Part shown: in pieces, positions 16,279-26,109 of the stretch
Position numbering within the stretch: the first letter of the stretch is position 1
Layout of the letters: every line of letters starts with the position of its first letter
Notes under the pieces: generated by a model
What the model was told of the DNA's origin: nothing
Database searches by the model: none
Seen by the model: only the letters and a program-made list of their open reading frames with translations
From: Sphingomonas sp. TDK1
GTDB taxonomy: Bacteria > Pseudomonadota > Alphaproteobacteria > Sphingomonadales > Sphingomonadaceae
Length of the DNA stretch: 64,000 nucleotides
Direction of reading: 5' to 3'
NCBI RefSeq assembly: GCF_001650735.1
Contig: NZ_LXVY01000048.1
Coordinates: forward strand, 248,001-312,000
Program-made: the position numbers and the translations under genes

Positions 16279-17166
16279 TCAACGGGCGGTGCCGAAGGCC
16301 GGCGCTCCCGGCGGCACGGCGGCATAGCGCCAACGCTCTACCGGTACCGTCTCCAGCTTGCCGTCACGATTGCGCTGTCGCTGGATCAGTGTCGCCTCCT
16401 GCTGGGCCGTGCCGCCGATCGTCGCACGCGTGCGGACCCAGAACGAGGTGGATCGGAAGGAGCAGCCCCAGGGCAGCGTGACGTGCTGGTCGTCTAGATC
16501 CTTCAACGTCAGGAATCCCTGACGCGCACGCACCTGCAGCAGGCGGCTCGCCACAAGCGGATCCTTGAACAGGATCTGCATCAGTTCCGGTTCGGCCGCA
16601 TTGATGTTGATCGCGGTGGCTCCCGGCAGCGCCGTCACCACCTTCTCCAGCCGCTCCGCAACCTTGGGGTCGAGACCGGCCAGCCGCAGCGGGCGCAGGT
16701 CCGTCACCGGCCCTTGGAGCCGAACATATTGAATCGCAGCAACCACCTGTTCAGGCGGCATCTCGATAGCGTTGGCGATTTCCTGGAGAAGCACAACGGC
16801 ACCCGCCTCGCCGGTACGCACCGAGTTGATGTTGAAACGCCCTTCCGCATCGCCGATGACGAGATCGAAGGTGCCGCCTTCGATCGGCGCGGCCGTGGTG
16901 GCGATCTTGGCCCAAGGCTCGCGCGCATGATCGACGTCCCCGGCGGTTTCGCCGTCCCGACGCAGCGCCACCAATGCAGACAGTTCGCCGCCGCGAACGA
17001 TTGCTTGCGCCCGCGCCGCCTCACGCATCCTCAGCCCGCGATCAAGCGCCAGCTCCTCCCGGTCGATCATCAGCAGCACAAGGCCGCTGGCGATCGCCAC
17101 GAACATCAGCACGTTAACGAGGATCATGCCACACTCGTCGTCCTTGGGCTTTCGGCGGCGGGTCAT
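16279..17166 (-). CDS. gspK: Type II secretion minor pseudopilin GspK
   Basis: A 295-residue minor pseudopilin. The N-terminus has a basic leader ending ECG, then MILVNVLMFVAIASGLVLLM; it lacks Glu at position 5 of the mature protein, as is normal for GspK, which caps the pseudopilus tip. The large alpha-helical domain typical of the family follows, with RFNINS, INAAEPELM and helix-hairpin-helix-like repeats. The ATG at 17166 overlaps the gspJ stop (ATGA), so it is translationally coupled to gspJ. Confidence 0.88.
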   Translation of the reverse strand: MTRRRKPKDDECGMILVNVLMFVAIASGLVLLMIDREELALDRGLRMREAARAQAIVRGGELSALVALRRDGETAGDVDHAREPWAKIATTAAPIEGGTFDLVIGDAEGRFNINSVRTGEAGAVVLLQEIANAIEMPPEQVVAAIQYVRLQGPVTDLRPLRLAGLDPKVAERLEKVVTALPGATAININAAEPELMQILFKDPLVASRLLQVRARQGFLTLKDLDDQHVTLPWGCSFRSTSFWVRTRATIGGTAQQEATLIQRQRNRDGKLETVPVERWRYAAVPPGAPAFGTAR

Positions 17167-17717
17167 TGCGGCGTGGGCTCTTGAGCACGGACCGGCAGCG
17201 TCACCACCCGGCGAAGCATCACCGGAGCGCCGCCCGGTCCCGCTGCCTGCACGTCGAGCGCAATGGCGCGCGGCCAGCGCTCCTTGGCTTCCTTGCTGCC
17301 GTCGATCGGCCAGCGATCGATCCAGCCACCGTCCCAGAAGCGCCACCGGGCGGAGACCACGCCGGGCAACAGCAGTTGCGGTGCTGGTGCCGCGCGGACC
17401 AGCACGCCGCCCGCTACGGCATAGCGCACCGGCGTGGCGACGCCGCCGGTCCCAGGCGCACTGCGGGTGAACGCCAGTCGGTCTCCACGCCCCTCGATCG
17501 TCCCGCTTGCCATTTGGTCGAGATCACTCGTCAGAACAAACATCGTTCGCTGAAGCGCGGCGAGACGATCGAGCCGAGCCCCAGTGCGGCCGTTCACGCG
17601 AAGGATGCCGTCCACCAGCGCCAGCCCCGCCACCGCGATCAGCGCGAACAGCCCCAGCGAGATCATCAACTCGATCAGCGTGAAGCCGGCCTCGCCGGCT
17701 TCGCGGCGCCTGGTCAC
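17163..17717 (-). CDS. gspJ: Type II secretion minor pseudopilin GspJ
   Basis: A 184-residue prepilin with leader ending EAG and mature N-terminus FTLIELMISLGLFALIAVAG, including Glu5. The size and the beta-rich C-terminal part fit GspJ, which joins GspK and GspI at the pseudopilus tip. It starts with GTG at 17717, overlapping the stop of the LpoA-like gene (GTGA), and overlaps gspK at its end. The order LpoA-like, gspJ, gspK separates J and K from G, H and I, which lie 7 kb away on the other strand. Confidence 0.88.
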   Translation of the reverse strand: MTRRREAGEAGFTLIELMISLGLFALIAVAGLALVDGILRVNGRTGARLDRLAALQRTMFVLTSDLDQMASGTIEGRGDRLAFTRSAPGTGGVATPVRYAVAGGVLVRAAPAPQLLLPGVVSARWRFWDGGWIDRWPIDGSKEAKERWPRAIALDVQAAGPGGAPVMLRRVVTLPVRAQEPTPQ

Positions 17718-18748
17718 GAGCCCGAACTCACCGCCACGCTGGCATAGCCGTCGCGCGAGGCGACCACGATAGCGAAGTCGCGTGCCACCGATCCGTCGGT
17801 GCGGAAGCGTACTGGGCCGGTGACGCCGTGGAAGCCTTTCGCGTCGACTAGCCCGTTCATGTTTAGCGCGTTGGCTTCGCGCAGCTTATTGGCGACACCC
17901 GCCGCATCATAGGCGAGCGCGGTGATCGTGCCCGGATCGCCGCCATTCTTCGCGGCGAAGGCTTGGGCGAAGGAAGCGAAGGCTGCGGGATCAGGGCAGG
18001 CCAGCCATGCGCCGTCGAGCGCTTCCAGCGATTCCGGGCGGTTATCGAGCCCTTGCAATGTCCCAAGGAGTTGCACGCCACTCCCCTTCAACGCCCGCGC
18101 CGCAGCCAGAACGCCTTCGCCGCTGCCCGGCAGCAGCACGGCATCGGGCGCGTCTCCAGCTTGGGGCAGCGGCTGCCCCGGCTTCACCTGAAGCACGCGG
18201 AGGCTGAGCCCGATCTCGCTTTCCATCCGTCCCGCGGCGAGGCTGGCCGCCGCGCACCAGGGCGATCCGTCGTCGATCATCACCACGGATCGCACGCCCC
18301 GCGTCCGCGCATAGCGGAGGATGGCGCTCGTCACCTGCGCTGCGGTGATGCCGAAGATCCACACGCCCGGCTGGCGCAGCACCGAATCGTTGCTGAAGGA
18401 AATCACCGGCACCCGGTTCGCCACCGTACTGCCCACCGCTGGCACTTCGGCAGCCATCAGAGGTCCCAGCATAAGGGCGGGATGGCGGCGCAGTGCATCG
18501 GCGGCCGCACGCGCGGCGCCCTCGGCGGAACCGCCGGTATCGAAAGCCAGCACGAAGTCCGCGTTTTCCGCGAGCAACGCCGCCTGTCGCATGCTACGGC
18601 CCAGCTCCGCTCGCGGTCCAGTGAGCGGGAGCAACAGGGCGATCGGACGCTTGTCCTTCTTCTCGCCCGCCCATGCGTTGGAGGAAAGCGATGCCGCGGA
18701 TAGGACGAGGCCCGAGGGCAGCAGCCGCAGCAGGGACCGACGGTCCAT
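17714..18748 (-). CDS. LpoA-like/periplasmic-binding-fold protein
   Basis: A 344-residue exported protein. The N-terminus MDRRSLLRLLPSG is RR-containing and followed by a hydrophobic segment, so Sec or Tat export is possible. The mature part begins PIALLLPLTGPRAELGRSM, the hallmark of the LpoA/type-I periplasmic binding fold, and continues with two Rossmann-like lobes (VPVISFSND, VRSVVMIDDGSPWCAAA). LpoA activates penicillin-binding proteins; related binding proteins feed transporters. The ATG at 18748 follows GGAG. It overlaps gspJ by GTGA, a notable link with the secretion genes, perhaps to open peptidoglycan for the machine (inference). Confidence 0.72.
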   Translation of the reverse strand: MDRRSLLRLLPSGLVLSAASLSSNAWAGEKKDKRPIALLLPLTGPRAELGRSMRQAALLAENADFVLAFDTGGSAEGAARAAADALRRHPALMLGPLMAAEVPAVGSTVANRVPVISFSNDSVLRQPGVWIFGITAAQVTSAILRYARTRGVRSVVMIDDGSPWCAAASLAAGRMESEIGLSLRVLQVKPGQPLPQAGDAPDAVLLPGSGEGVLAAARALKGSGVQLLGTLQGLDNRPESLEALDGAWLACPDPAAFASFAQAFAAKNGGDPGTITALAYDAAGVANKLREANALNMNGLVDAKGFHGVTGPVRFRTDGSVARDFAIVVASRDGYASVAVSSGS

Positions 18749-19467
18749 TGCGAACTCCGGATTCAGCGAGTGAGGCACGGCGGCGTCTTATCGTCTTCGT
18801 CGGCTTGGGCATAGGGGCCTATGCGCTTGCGATGGCGGCTACCGCACCGGCAAGCCTGCTCGTCCGCAATGTACCCTGGCGAAGCGGCGTGGCGGGAACG
18901 GTCTGGAACGGCGAAGTCGGCGTAGCCGGCGGCAGCAAGCTCGAATGGCGGATCGCGCCGCTGCGTTCGCTGACCAGTTTCGGACTGGCAGCAGACTGGA
19001 AGGCGACCGGGCCGGATACCGATCTCGGAGGACGGGCGCTGGTGCATTTCGGCGGGCGGACAGTGCTCGACCATGTCAGCGGCGCGGCGGACGCGAGCCT
19101 GCTCCAGGCGATCCAGCCGGACCTGCCCTTCACGTGCCAACTGGTGATGCAAGTGGAGATGGCCAAGATCGCGGTGCGCGGCGGAAGCCAGATGCTCGAC
19201 GGGAAAGTTACGACGGACCCCGGCAGCTGCCGCCCCAAGGCCGCGGGGGGCGCGGCGACGGCAGTGCCGGCGCTGCTTCTGACAGCCGAGCATGTCGGTC
19301 CCCGCACGACGATCCGGCTGGCCCCCGCAACCCAACGCCGCCAGCTGCTGCTCGACGCGATCCTCAGCGAGGACGGCATGCTGGACCTTGGAATGAGCAA
19401 GAACGGCGCAACGACGCTGCCGTTCGTCGGCCTGCCGGGCGGCGCACGGATTCAGGGGAAGATGTGA
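18748..19467 (+). CDS. gspN: Type II secretion protein GspN
   Basis: About 239 residues with one N-terminal membrane helix (RRRLIVFVGLGIGAYALAMA), then a periplasmic domain with GVAGTVWNGEVG and a C-terminal GLPGGARIQG, fitting GspN, a non-essential accessory of the system. The start is uncertain. The in-frame TTG at 18748 touches the ATG of the divergent LpoA-like gene; in-frame ATGs further upstream lie inside that gene. With no room between the divergent starts, the promoters must lie within coding sequence. It converges on gspF with 35 bases between stops. Confidence 0.75.
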   Translation: MRTPDSASEARRRLIVFVGLGIGAYALAMAATAPASLLVRNVPWRSGVAGTVWNGEVGVAGGSKLEWRIAPLRSLTSFGLAADWKATGPDTDLGGRALVHFGGRTVLDHVSGAADASLLQAIQPDLPFTCQLVMQVEMAKIAVRGGSQMLDGKVTTDPGSCRPKAAGGAATAVPALLLTAEHVGPRTTIRLAPATQRRQLLLDAILSEDGMLDLGMSKNGATTLPFVGLPGGARIQGKM

Positions 19468-19502
19468 CCTGAAGTCACCCTCCCGCAAGCATGAGAGATC
19501 CC

Positions 19503-20729
19503 TTATACGCCTACCAAATTGTTGAGATTGATGATCGGCAACAGGATTGCCAGCACCATCAGCAGCACCAGCCCGCCCATCACCAGCAGCACCAGCGGCT
19601 CGACCAGCGCGACCAGCGTGGAAACGAGCGCGTCGAGCTCGCGCTCGAGTTCGCCCGAGGCACGGCCCAGCGCCGGCGCGAGCTTGCCCGAGCTTTCTCC
19701 CGACGCGACGATCGCGACCAGCATCGAAGGGAAGATCTCCGCTTCCTGCATCGCCACGCGCAGACTGATGCCTTCGCGGACCCGCATCGCCACGCCGAAC
19801 GCCTTCTCACGCACAAACTGATTCGGCGTCACCGCCGCGGCGGCGTGCAGCGCCTCTACTAGCGGGACCGCACTGCCGACCAGTGTCGCAAGACTGCCAG
19901 CGAAGCGTGCGGCGTTCATCTGTCGGCTGAACCGGCGAAAGGGCCGACGCTCGGCGAAGAAACGATGGACACGCAAGCGGTTGGCCGGGATCCGCAGCCA
20001 TCGGCCAAAGGCAACGATGCCAAGCCCTATAGCGATCAGCAGATACAGGCCGAAGCCCTGTAGGAACGCGCTGATCGCAATCAGCGCGCGCGTGAGCAGC
20101 GGCAGGTCAGCGCCACGCGAGACGAACACCTTCACGATGTCCGGCACGACATAAACCATCAGCAGCACCATCATGCCGAACGACACCAGCGCAAGCAGCG
20201 CGGGATAGAGCAGTGCTAGCTGCAGCTTCTGACCGTTGGCCTGCCGATTCTCCACGAACTCGGCGAGGTGGTTGAGCACGTCCGGCAGCCGGCCGGAAGC
20301 TTCGCCTGCCGCCACAGATGCACGGTAGAATTCCGGGAAAGCCTTGGGGTGCTGAGCGAGTGCCGCAGCGAAGCTACGCCCGTCCAGGATCGCGCCGCGC
20401 ACATCCAGCAGCAGCGAGCTTACCGCAGGCTGCTCCGATTGCGTCGCGACGAGGCGCAGAGCCTCCTCGATGGCGATGTCGGATCCGACCAGCGTGGAAA
20501 TTTGCCGGGTGACGGTGGCGAGCGCACGGGCACTTACTCCGCTGCGGCCAAAGCGCGGGAGGGTAATTGAGCCGATCGAGCGGCCGCGCTCCGCCGCGGG
20601 CTCGACCGAAAGCGGGAGCAGCGCCTGCTCACGCAGCAACGCCCGAGCGGCGGCCTGGCTGGACGCTTCGATCACGCCGCGCTTGGCGGCACCGGTGCGG
20701 TCGGCCGCGCGATAGGCGAAGGCGGGCAT
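19503..20729 (-). CDS. gspF: Type II secretion inner-membrane platform protein GspF
   Basis: A 408-residue polytopic protein beginning MPAFAYRAADRTGAAKRG, the standard GspF N-terminus, with two T2SSF domains. Each has the pattern LVGS-I/VPL-EAL and GESSG/GEASGRLP, and there are three membrane segments (about 165-190, 215-240 and 375-400). GspF anchors the GspE ATPase to the inner membrane. It lies downstream of gspE on the same strand but is separated from it by a 155-base gap holding a large inverted repeat. Confidence 0.92.
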   Translation of the reverse strand: MPAFAYRAADRTGAAKRGVIEASSQAAARALLREQALLPLSVEPAAERGRSIGSITLPRFGRSGVSARALATVTRQISTLVGSDIAIEEALRLVATQSEQPAVSSLLLDVRGAILDGRSFAAALAQHPKAFPEFYRASVAAGEASGRLPDVLNHLAEFVENRQANGQKLQLALLYPALLALVSFGMMVLLMVYVVPDIVKVFVSRGADLPLLTRALIAISAFLQGFGLYLLIAIGLGIVAFGRWLRIPANRLRVHRFFAERRPFRRFSRQMNAARFAGSLATLVGSAVPLVEALHAAAAVTPNQFVREKAFGVAMRVREGISLRVAMQEAEIFPSMLVAIVASGESSGKLAPALGRASGELERELDALVSTLVALVEPLVLLVMGGLVLLMVLAILLPIINLNNLVGV

Positions 20730-20733
20730 TCAG

Positions 20734-20872
20734 ATCCTCCCCTGCAAGGGAAGGGGGACCGCGCCGAAGGCGTGGTAGAGGGGTGTAGCGGCTGTAGTAA
20801 AGAATCCGCCTCCCCATCGGTGACACCCCTCCGTCGCGCTGGCGCGCGCCACCTCCCCTTCGAGGGGAGGAT
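20734..20872. repeat. Large imperfect inverted repeat between gspE and gspF
   Basis: Arms at 20734-20785 and 20824-20872 are imperfect reverse complements. Both outer ends read ATCCTCCCCT towards the centre, and both inner ends contain GAGGGGTG. Each arm also holds a smaller hairpin (CTCCCC...GGGGAG). The element fills nearly the whole gap between the two secretion genes. It looks like a dispersed intergenic palindromic element of the REP/BIME kind, which could attenuate or stabilise the gspE-gspF transcript. Other copies would have to be found elsewhere in the genome. Confidence 0.65.
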
Positions 20873-20884
20873 TGCAACGTGGCC

Positions 20885-22347
<1,463 letters not shown>

Positions 22348-22351
<4 letters not shown>

Positions 22352-22848
22352 TGACCGAACTCCACGGTGCCGGAAACATGCCCCGGCGCCCCAAGTCGCT
22401 GGAGCGTGACGCGGCGGACCCGCAGGTCACTGGTCGTGGTCACGTCCGCAAGCCAGTGGACGAGCGACTCATAGCTCGCATCCGCCACCGTCGCCCGCAC
22501 CCCGCCGGGAATCGGCGCGGTGGTCAGCGCAACACCGAACGCACCTGCCGACTGGGTGGCGATCGCCTCGGGTGCGCCGGTGCGCCGCTGCGGCTTGGCC
22601 GAACTCAGCGATCCCGCCGCCCGGATGCGCGCGTTGAGCGTTTCATAGGTACGGATATCGGCAAGCGCGGCGGCGCGCGCGCCCTGGATCGGCTTCACCA
22701 CGCCGTAGATCAGCACCATCGCGCCCAGGAACAGCCCCAGCCCCGCCAGCATCATCCGCTCGCGAGCGCTGCGCCCCTGCCACCAGCCGCCGGCACGGGA
22801 AAGGCCGGCATCGAGAGTCGGCAGCTGCGTACGGAGAAAATTGCTCAT
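22348..22848 (-). CDS. gspM: Type II secretion protein GspM
   Basis: A 166-residue bitopic protein with a short cytosolic start, SARERMMLAGLGLFLGAMVL as the membrane entry and a small ferredoxin-like periplasmic domain ending in a strand-rich region. WWQGRSARERMML is typical of GspM. It forms the inner-membrane platform with GspL, GspF and GspE. It overlaps gspL upstream and gspE downstream by four bases each, so the three are translated in series. Confidence 0.88.
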
Positions 22849-23984
22849 GCAGCGCTTGCCGTAATGCGAATGGAGCCGTCTGGCGAGGCCGTGGCCTGCC
22901 CCTGGATCCGCCCCGCACGCAGCGCCGCTGCGATTCGGGCGGCGAGATCAGGCGGGCCGGGATCGCAGTCCATCGTCATCACTCTGCCCTCATAGCGCAC
23001 CGACCGCACGGCGATGCTGCCGGCCAGCGGGCCCAGCGCCGCCGAAACCCGCGCCAGCAGCGGGACGAAACGATCGGGCGCGCGGGCGCCGCCGGCCGGT
23101 AGAAGATCGGTGACGGTGGCCTTGAGATCACCGGTGAGATCCGTCCCCGGCGCCGCGACCGAAACCAGCGCCCGCGTTTCCGCCGCACGGCGATCCGCGA
23201 TACTGCGCAGCATCAGGGCGTCGCCACCGGCGATGAGGATATGCGCGGCCGCACCGAGGCCGAGGATCCAGCCGAGCCGCCGCCAGCCGCCCGACACGCG
23301 CTCGCGACGCGCGGCAAAGGCGCCCTGCCGCAGGTTCAATTCGGCCGCGGCAACGTCGGCGCGGGTCGCATCGTCGCGCAGGTCCGGCGTCGTGGCATCG
23401 GCCGGCAGGTCACCGCCCAGCGGCACGCCGACATTATGGATTCGCGGTTGGCCCGCCGCCGCCCAGGCCGCGCCGAGCAGCGCCTCCGGCATCGCGAAGC
23501 CCGTCCCATCGGCAGCGAGCACCAGCGCCCGGCCGTCGCGCACCGACACCGCCCAGCCTTCGACCGGTCGCGGCAGCAGAAGGACATCGGGCACCATCGG
23601 CGCGCCGCCCAGCCCCTGTTCGTCGGCGAGCGCTGTCCATGCGGCCATGATTTCCGCCCGGACCACGCCCACCAGATAGCGGTTCGGGGCCCCGGCCGGA
23701 TCGGTTCGCGCGCCCAGCGCGAAATGCAGCGAATCGAGCGGCTCCGCCACCTGGTCTTCGATCGCGAACGGCAGGGCGGCGAGCCGGCGGGCGCGATTCG
23801 GCAACGGCAGATCGACGTTGAGCAGCCGCACCCGCTCGGTCGGCACGAGGATGGTTGCGGGTCCCTCGGCGGAGACTATGATCAGGCGGTCGCCCGCCAG
23901 CGTCCACACACCCCCGGCGTGCGGCGGCGGCAGATCCGGCGTTCGGGCGCCGCGTGTCACAGAAGCTTCATGGGTAGGACGCAT
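22845..23984 (-). CDS. gspL: Type II secretion protein GspL
   Basis: About 379 residues with the actin-like cytosolic domain (VRLLNVDLPLPNRARRLAAL, FAIEDQVAE), one membrane helix (GWILGLGAAAHILIAGGDAL) near 265 and a small periplasmic domain. GspL binds GspE and GspM. The start is not certain: ATG 23984 lies only nine bases from the divergent gspG start, and a GTG at 23960 would leave more space. Whichever is used, the gspL and gspG promoters must overlap or lie inside the opposite gene. Confidence 0.85.
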   Translation of the reverse strand: MRPTHEASVTRGARTPDLPPPHAGGVWTLAGDRLIIVSAEGPATILVPTERVRLLNVDLPLPNRARRLAALPFAIEDQVAEPLDSLHFALGARTDPAGAPNRYLVGVVRAEIMAAWTALADEQGLGGAPMVPDVLLLPRPVEGWAVSVRDGRALVLAADGTGFAMPEALLGAAWAAAGQPRIHNVGVPLGGDLPADATTPDLRDDATRADVAAAELNLRQGAFAARRERVSGGWRRLGWILGLGAAAHILIAGGDALMLRSIADRRAAETRALVSVAAPGTDLTGDLKATVTDLLPAGGARAPDRFVPLLARVSAALGPLAGSIAVRSVRYEGRVMTMDCDPGPPDLAARIAAALRAGRIQGQATASPDGSIRITASAA

Positions 23985-23993
23985 GAGGCAGGG

Positions 23994-24476
23994 ATGCGCA
24001 TAAGTTTGAAACCATTTTGTGACATCGCATCGCAGCGCGCCCCGCGCAAGCTCTCCCCCGTCGGCGAGCATGAAGCCGGGCTGACGCTGATCGAGATGCT
24101 CATCGTGCTCGTGATCATCGCCGTGGTCGCGGGTCTCATCACCGCAAATGTGATCAACCGGCCCGACGAGGCGCGGGTGACCACCACCAGGGGCAACATC
24201 TCCAGCATCGAAGGCGCGCTGAAGATGTATCGCCTCGACAATGGCGATTACCCGACGACCGAGCAGGGCCTGAAGGCGCTGGTGGAGAAGCCCACCATCC
24301 CGCCGGTGCCGGCAAACTGGGCGCAGGGCGGCTATCTTTCCGCGCCGCCACTCGATGCCTGGGGCAAGCCCTATGAATACAAGTCGGAAGGCGGCGGGTT
24401 CACCATTCGCTCCTTCGGCAAGGACGGCAAGCCCGGCGGCGAAGGCATCGACGCCGACATCGAAGGCAAGGGCTGA
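23994..24476 (+). CDS. gspG: Type II secretion major pseudopilin GspG
   Basis: A 160-residue prepilin with an unusually long leader (about 29 residues) ending HEAG, mature N-terminus LTLIEMLIVLVIIAVVAGLI with Glu5, and the GspG core: YRLDNGDYPTTEQGLKAL, WGKPYEYKS and the C-terminal calcium-site loop around GKDGKPGGEG. GspG builds the pseudopilus shaft. It is the first gene of a five-gene run (G-H-I-C-D) with 1-4 base overlaps. A GAGG sequence precedes the ATG. No prepilin peptidase gene is present in this window. Confidence 0.93.
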   Translation: MRISLKPFCDIASQRAPRKLSPVGEHEAGLTLIEMLIVLVIIAVVAGLITANVINRPDEARVTTTRGNISSIEGALKMYRLDNGDYPTTEQGLKALVEKPTIPPVPANWAQGGYLSAPPLDAWGKPYEYKSEGGGFTIRSFGKDGKPGGEGIDADIEGKG

Positions 24477-24961
24477 TGCTCCGCGGGGGGGCCGGCAGCG
24501 CTGCGCGTCGCGCCTCCCAGGCGGGCATGACGCTGATCGAGATGCTGATCGTCCTCGCGATCATCGGTGTCGCCGCCGGTGCGGTGACGCTGGGCATCGG
24601 CGCCGCCACGCGAAAGCCGAGCGTGGAGACCGAGGCGCGCCGCCTCGCCTCCCGCCTCCAGGCGGCAGCCGACGACGCGATGCTCGGGGACCGGGTGATC
24701 GCCTTCACCGCACAGTCGCATGGCTATGGCTTCGCGACGATCGGCCCGAACGGCCGGCTGGCCGCACGCAGCGACGGCGCGCTCGCGCCGCACACGCTGC
24801 CCGGGGGCATCACGCTCACGCTGGATACGCGTCCGCCCGTCGTGCTGGGCGTGGACGGGTCCGGCAAGCCGATGGCAGCGACCATCGACAACGGCAACCA
24901 GCGCTGGCTGGTGCGCTATGACGGCATGACCGCGACGGCCACCCCGGCCCCGGCATCCTGA
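24476..24961 (+). CDS. gspH: Type II secretion minor pseudopilin GspH
   Basis: A 161-residue prepilin: a basic leader ending QAG, then MTLIEMLIVLAIIGVAAGAV with Glu5, and a beta-rich C-terminal domain with TEARRLASRLQAAADDA typical of GspH. It links the GspI-J-K tip to the GspG shaft. Start and stop overlap its neighbours in TGATG arrangements on both sides. Confidence 0.88.
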   Translation: MLRGGAGSAARRASQAGMTLIEMLIVLAIIGVAAGAVTLGIGAATRKPSVETEARRLASRLQAAADDAMLGDRVIAFTAQSHGYGFATIGPNGRLAARSDGALAPHTLPGGITLTLDTRPPVVLGVDGSGKPMAATIDNGNQRWLVRYDGMTATATPAPAS

Positions 24962-25311
24962 TGGCGGACGAGCAGGGATTTTCGCTGATCGAGGCGCTGG
25001 TGGCGCTCGCGGTGCTGGCCATCGCGACGGTCGGCCTGATGCGCACGGTGCAGACGCACATCGATTCCACGCGCGGGCTGGAGCGCCGGGCCGCGGCCAT
25101 GTGGGTCGCCGAGAATCGCCTGGCGGAGCTGGAGGCCGGCATTCCCGACGAATCGCAGGCGGACATGCTGGGCGAACGCTGGCGCATCGCCGTGGACAAG
25201 CGCAGCACCGACGACCCCGAGATCGTGCGCGTGCGCATCAGCGTGTTCCCCGCTGCCGAGAAGACGCCGCTTGCATCGCTCGACGGCTTCGTGGACGGAC
25301 GCAAGGAATGA
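24961..25311 (+). CDS. gspI: Type II secretion minor pseudopilin GspI
   Basis: A 116-residue prepilin with a short leader (MADEQG), then FSLIEALVALAVLAIATVGL with Glu5, and the GspI-type mid part WVAENRLAELE. GspI nucleates the pseudopilus tip with GspJ and GspK. It overlaps gspH by one base and gspC by four (ATGA). Confidence 0.88.
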   Translation: MADEQGFSLIEALVALAVLAIATVGLMRTVQTHIDSTRGLERRAAAMWVAENRLAELEAGIPDESQADMLGERWRIAVDKRSTDDPEIVRVRISVFPAAEKTPLASLDGFVDGRKE

Positions 25312-26096
25312 TCCGCTCCACCCTCACGCCGCGCCAGACCCGCACCGCGCTCGACCTGCTGACCGGCGCGATGGTCGTTTCGGTCGCTGTCGCGCTAGCC
25401 GGGCTGACCTGGCGAATCGCCGGGCATGCCGGCACCGGTGCGATCACCGTGCCCTCCGGGCGGTCCGGCCCTGCCGTGGCGCCCGACATGGCGCCCGCCA
25501 TCGCGCTGGCACCGTTCGGCAAGCCGTTGATCGTCGATGCGCCGCAGCCGACCACGCTCCCGCTGGAATTGAAGGGCATCGTCGCCGCCATTCCCGCCGA
25601 ACTTTCCACTGCCTTCATCGCGGTGAGCGGCGCGCCCGCCACCGGCTTTCGCGTCGGCCAGGCGGTGAACGGCGCCACCATCTCCGCCATCCAGCGGGAC
25701 CGCGTGATTTTCGACAATGGCGGGCGTCGCGAGTTCCTTGCCTTTCCCGACCCCTCGCTGTCGCCCGAACAGCGCCAGGCTGCCGCCGCGGCGCCTGCCG
25801 GTGCCGCGGGACAGACAGCCGCGGCGCCCGCGCAAGCCGCAGCGCCGTTGCCCGGCAACAGCGCCGCGGTCCTGCAGAAGCTGGGCGCCACCCAGACGGC
25901 GGATGGCGTGCGCATCGGCAGCAACGGCCCCCCGGGCATGCAGGCGGGCGACGTCATCACGTCGGTCAACGGCACCCCGCTCACCGACACCCAGGCAGCC
26001 AATGCCGCCTTCGCCGCCGCGCAAGCAAGCGGTTCGGCCCAGATACAGATCATGCGCGACGGACGGCGGATGACGCTGACCGTTCCGCTGCGATAG
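25308..26096 (+). CDS. gspC: Type II secretion protein GspC
   Basis: A 262-residue inner-membrane protein: one N-terminal helix (LLTGAMVVSVAVALAGLTW), a homology-region domain (LPLELKGIVAAI ... ISAIQRDRVIFDNGGRREFL), a Pro/Ala/Gln-rich linker and a C-terminal PDZ domain (GMQAGDVITSVNGTPLTD). GspC connects the inner-membrane platform to the GspD secretin and selects substrates. It is coupled to gspI by ATGA and followed after 13 bases by gspD. Confidence 0.9.
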   Translation: MIRSTLTPRQTRTALDLLTGAMVVSVAVALAGLTWRIAGHAGTGAITVPSGRSGPAVAPDMAPAIALAPFGKPLIVDAPQPTTLPLELKGIVAAIPAELSTAFIAVSGAPATGFRVGQAVNGATISAIQRDRVIFDNGGRREFLAFPDPSLSPEQRQAAAAAPAGAAGQTAAAPAQAAAPLPGNSAAVLQKLGATQTADGVRIGSNGPPGMQAGDVITSVNGTPLTDTQAANAAFAAAQASGSAQIQIMRDGRRMTLTVPLR

Positions 26097-26109
26097 AAGA
26101 GAGAGCCCC

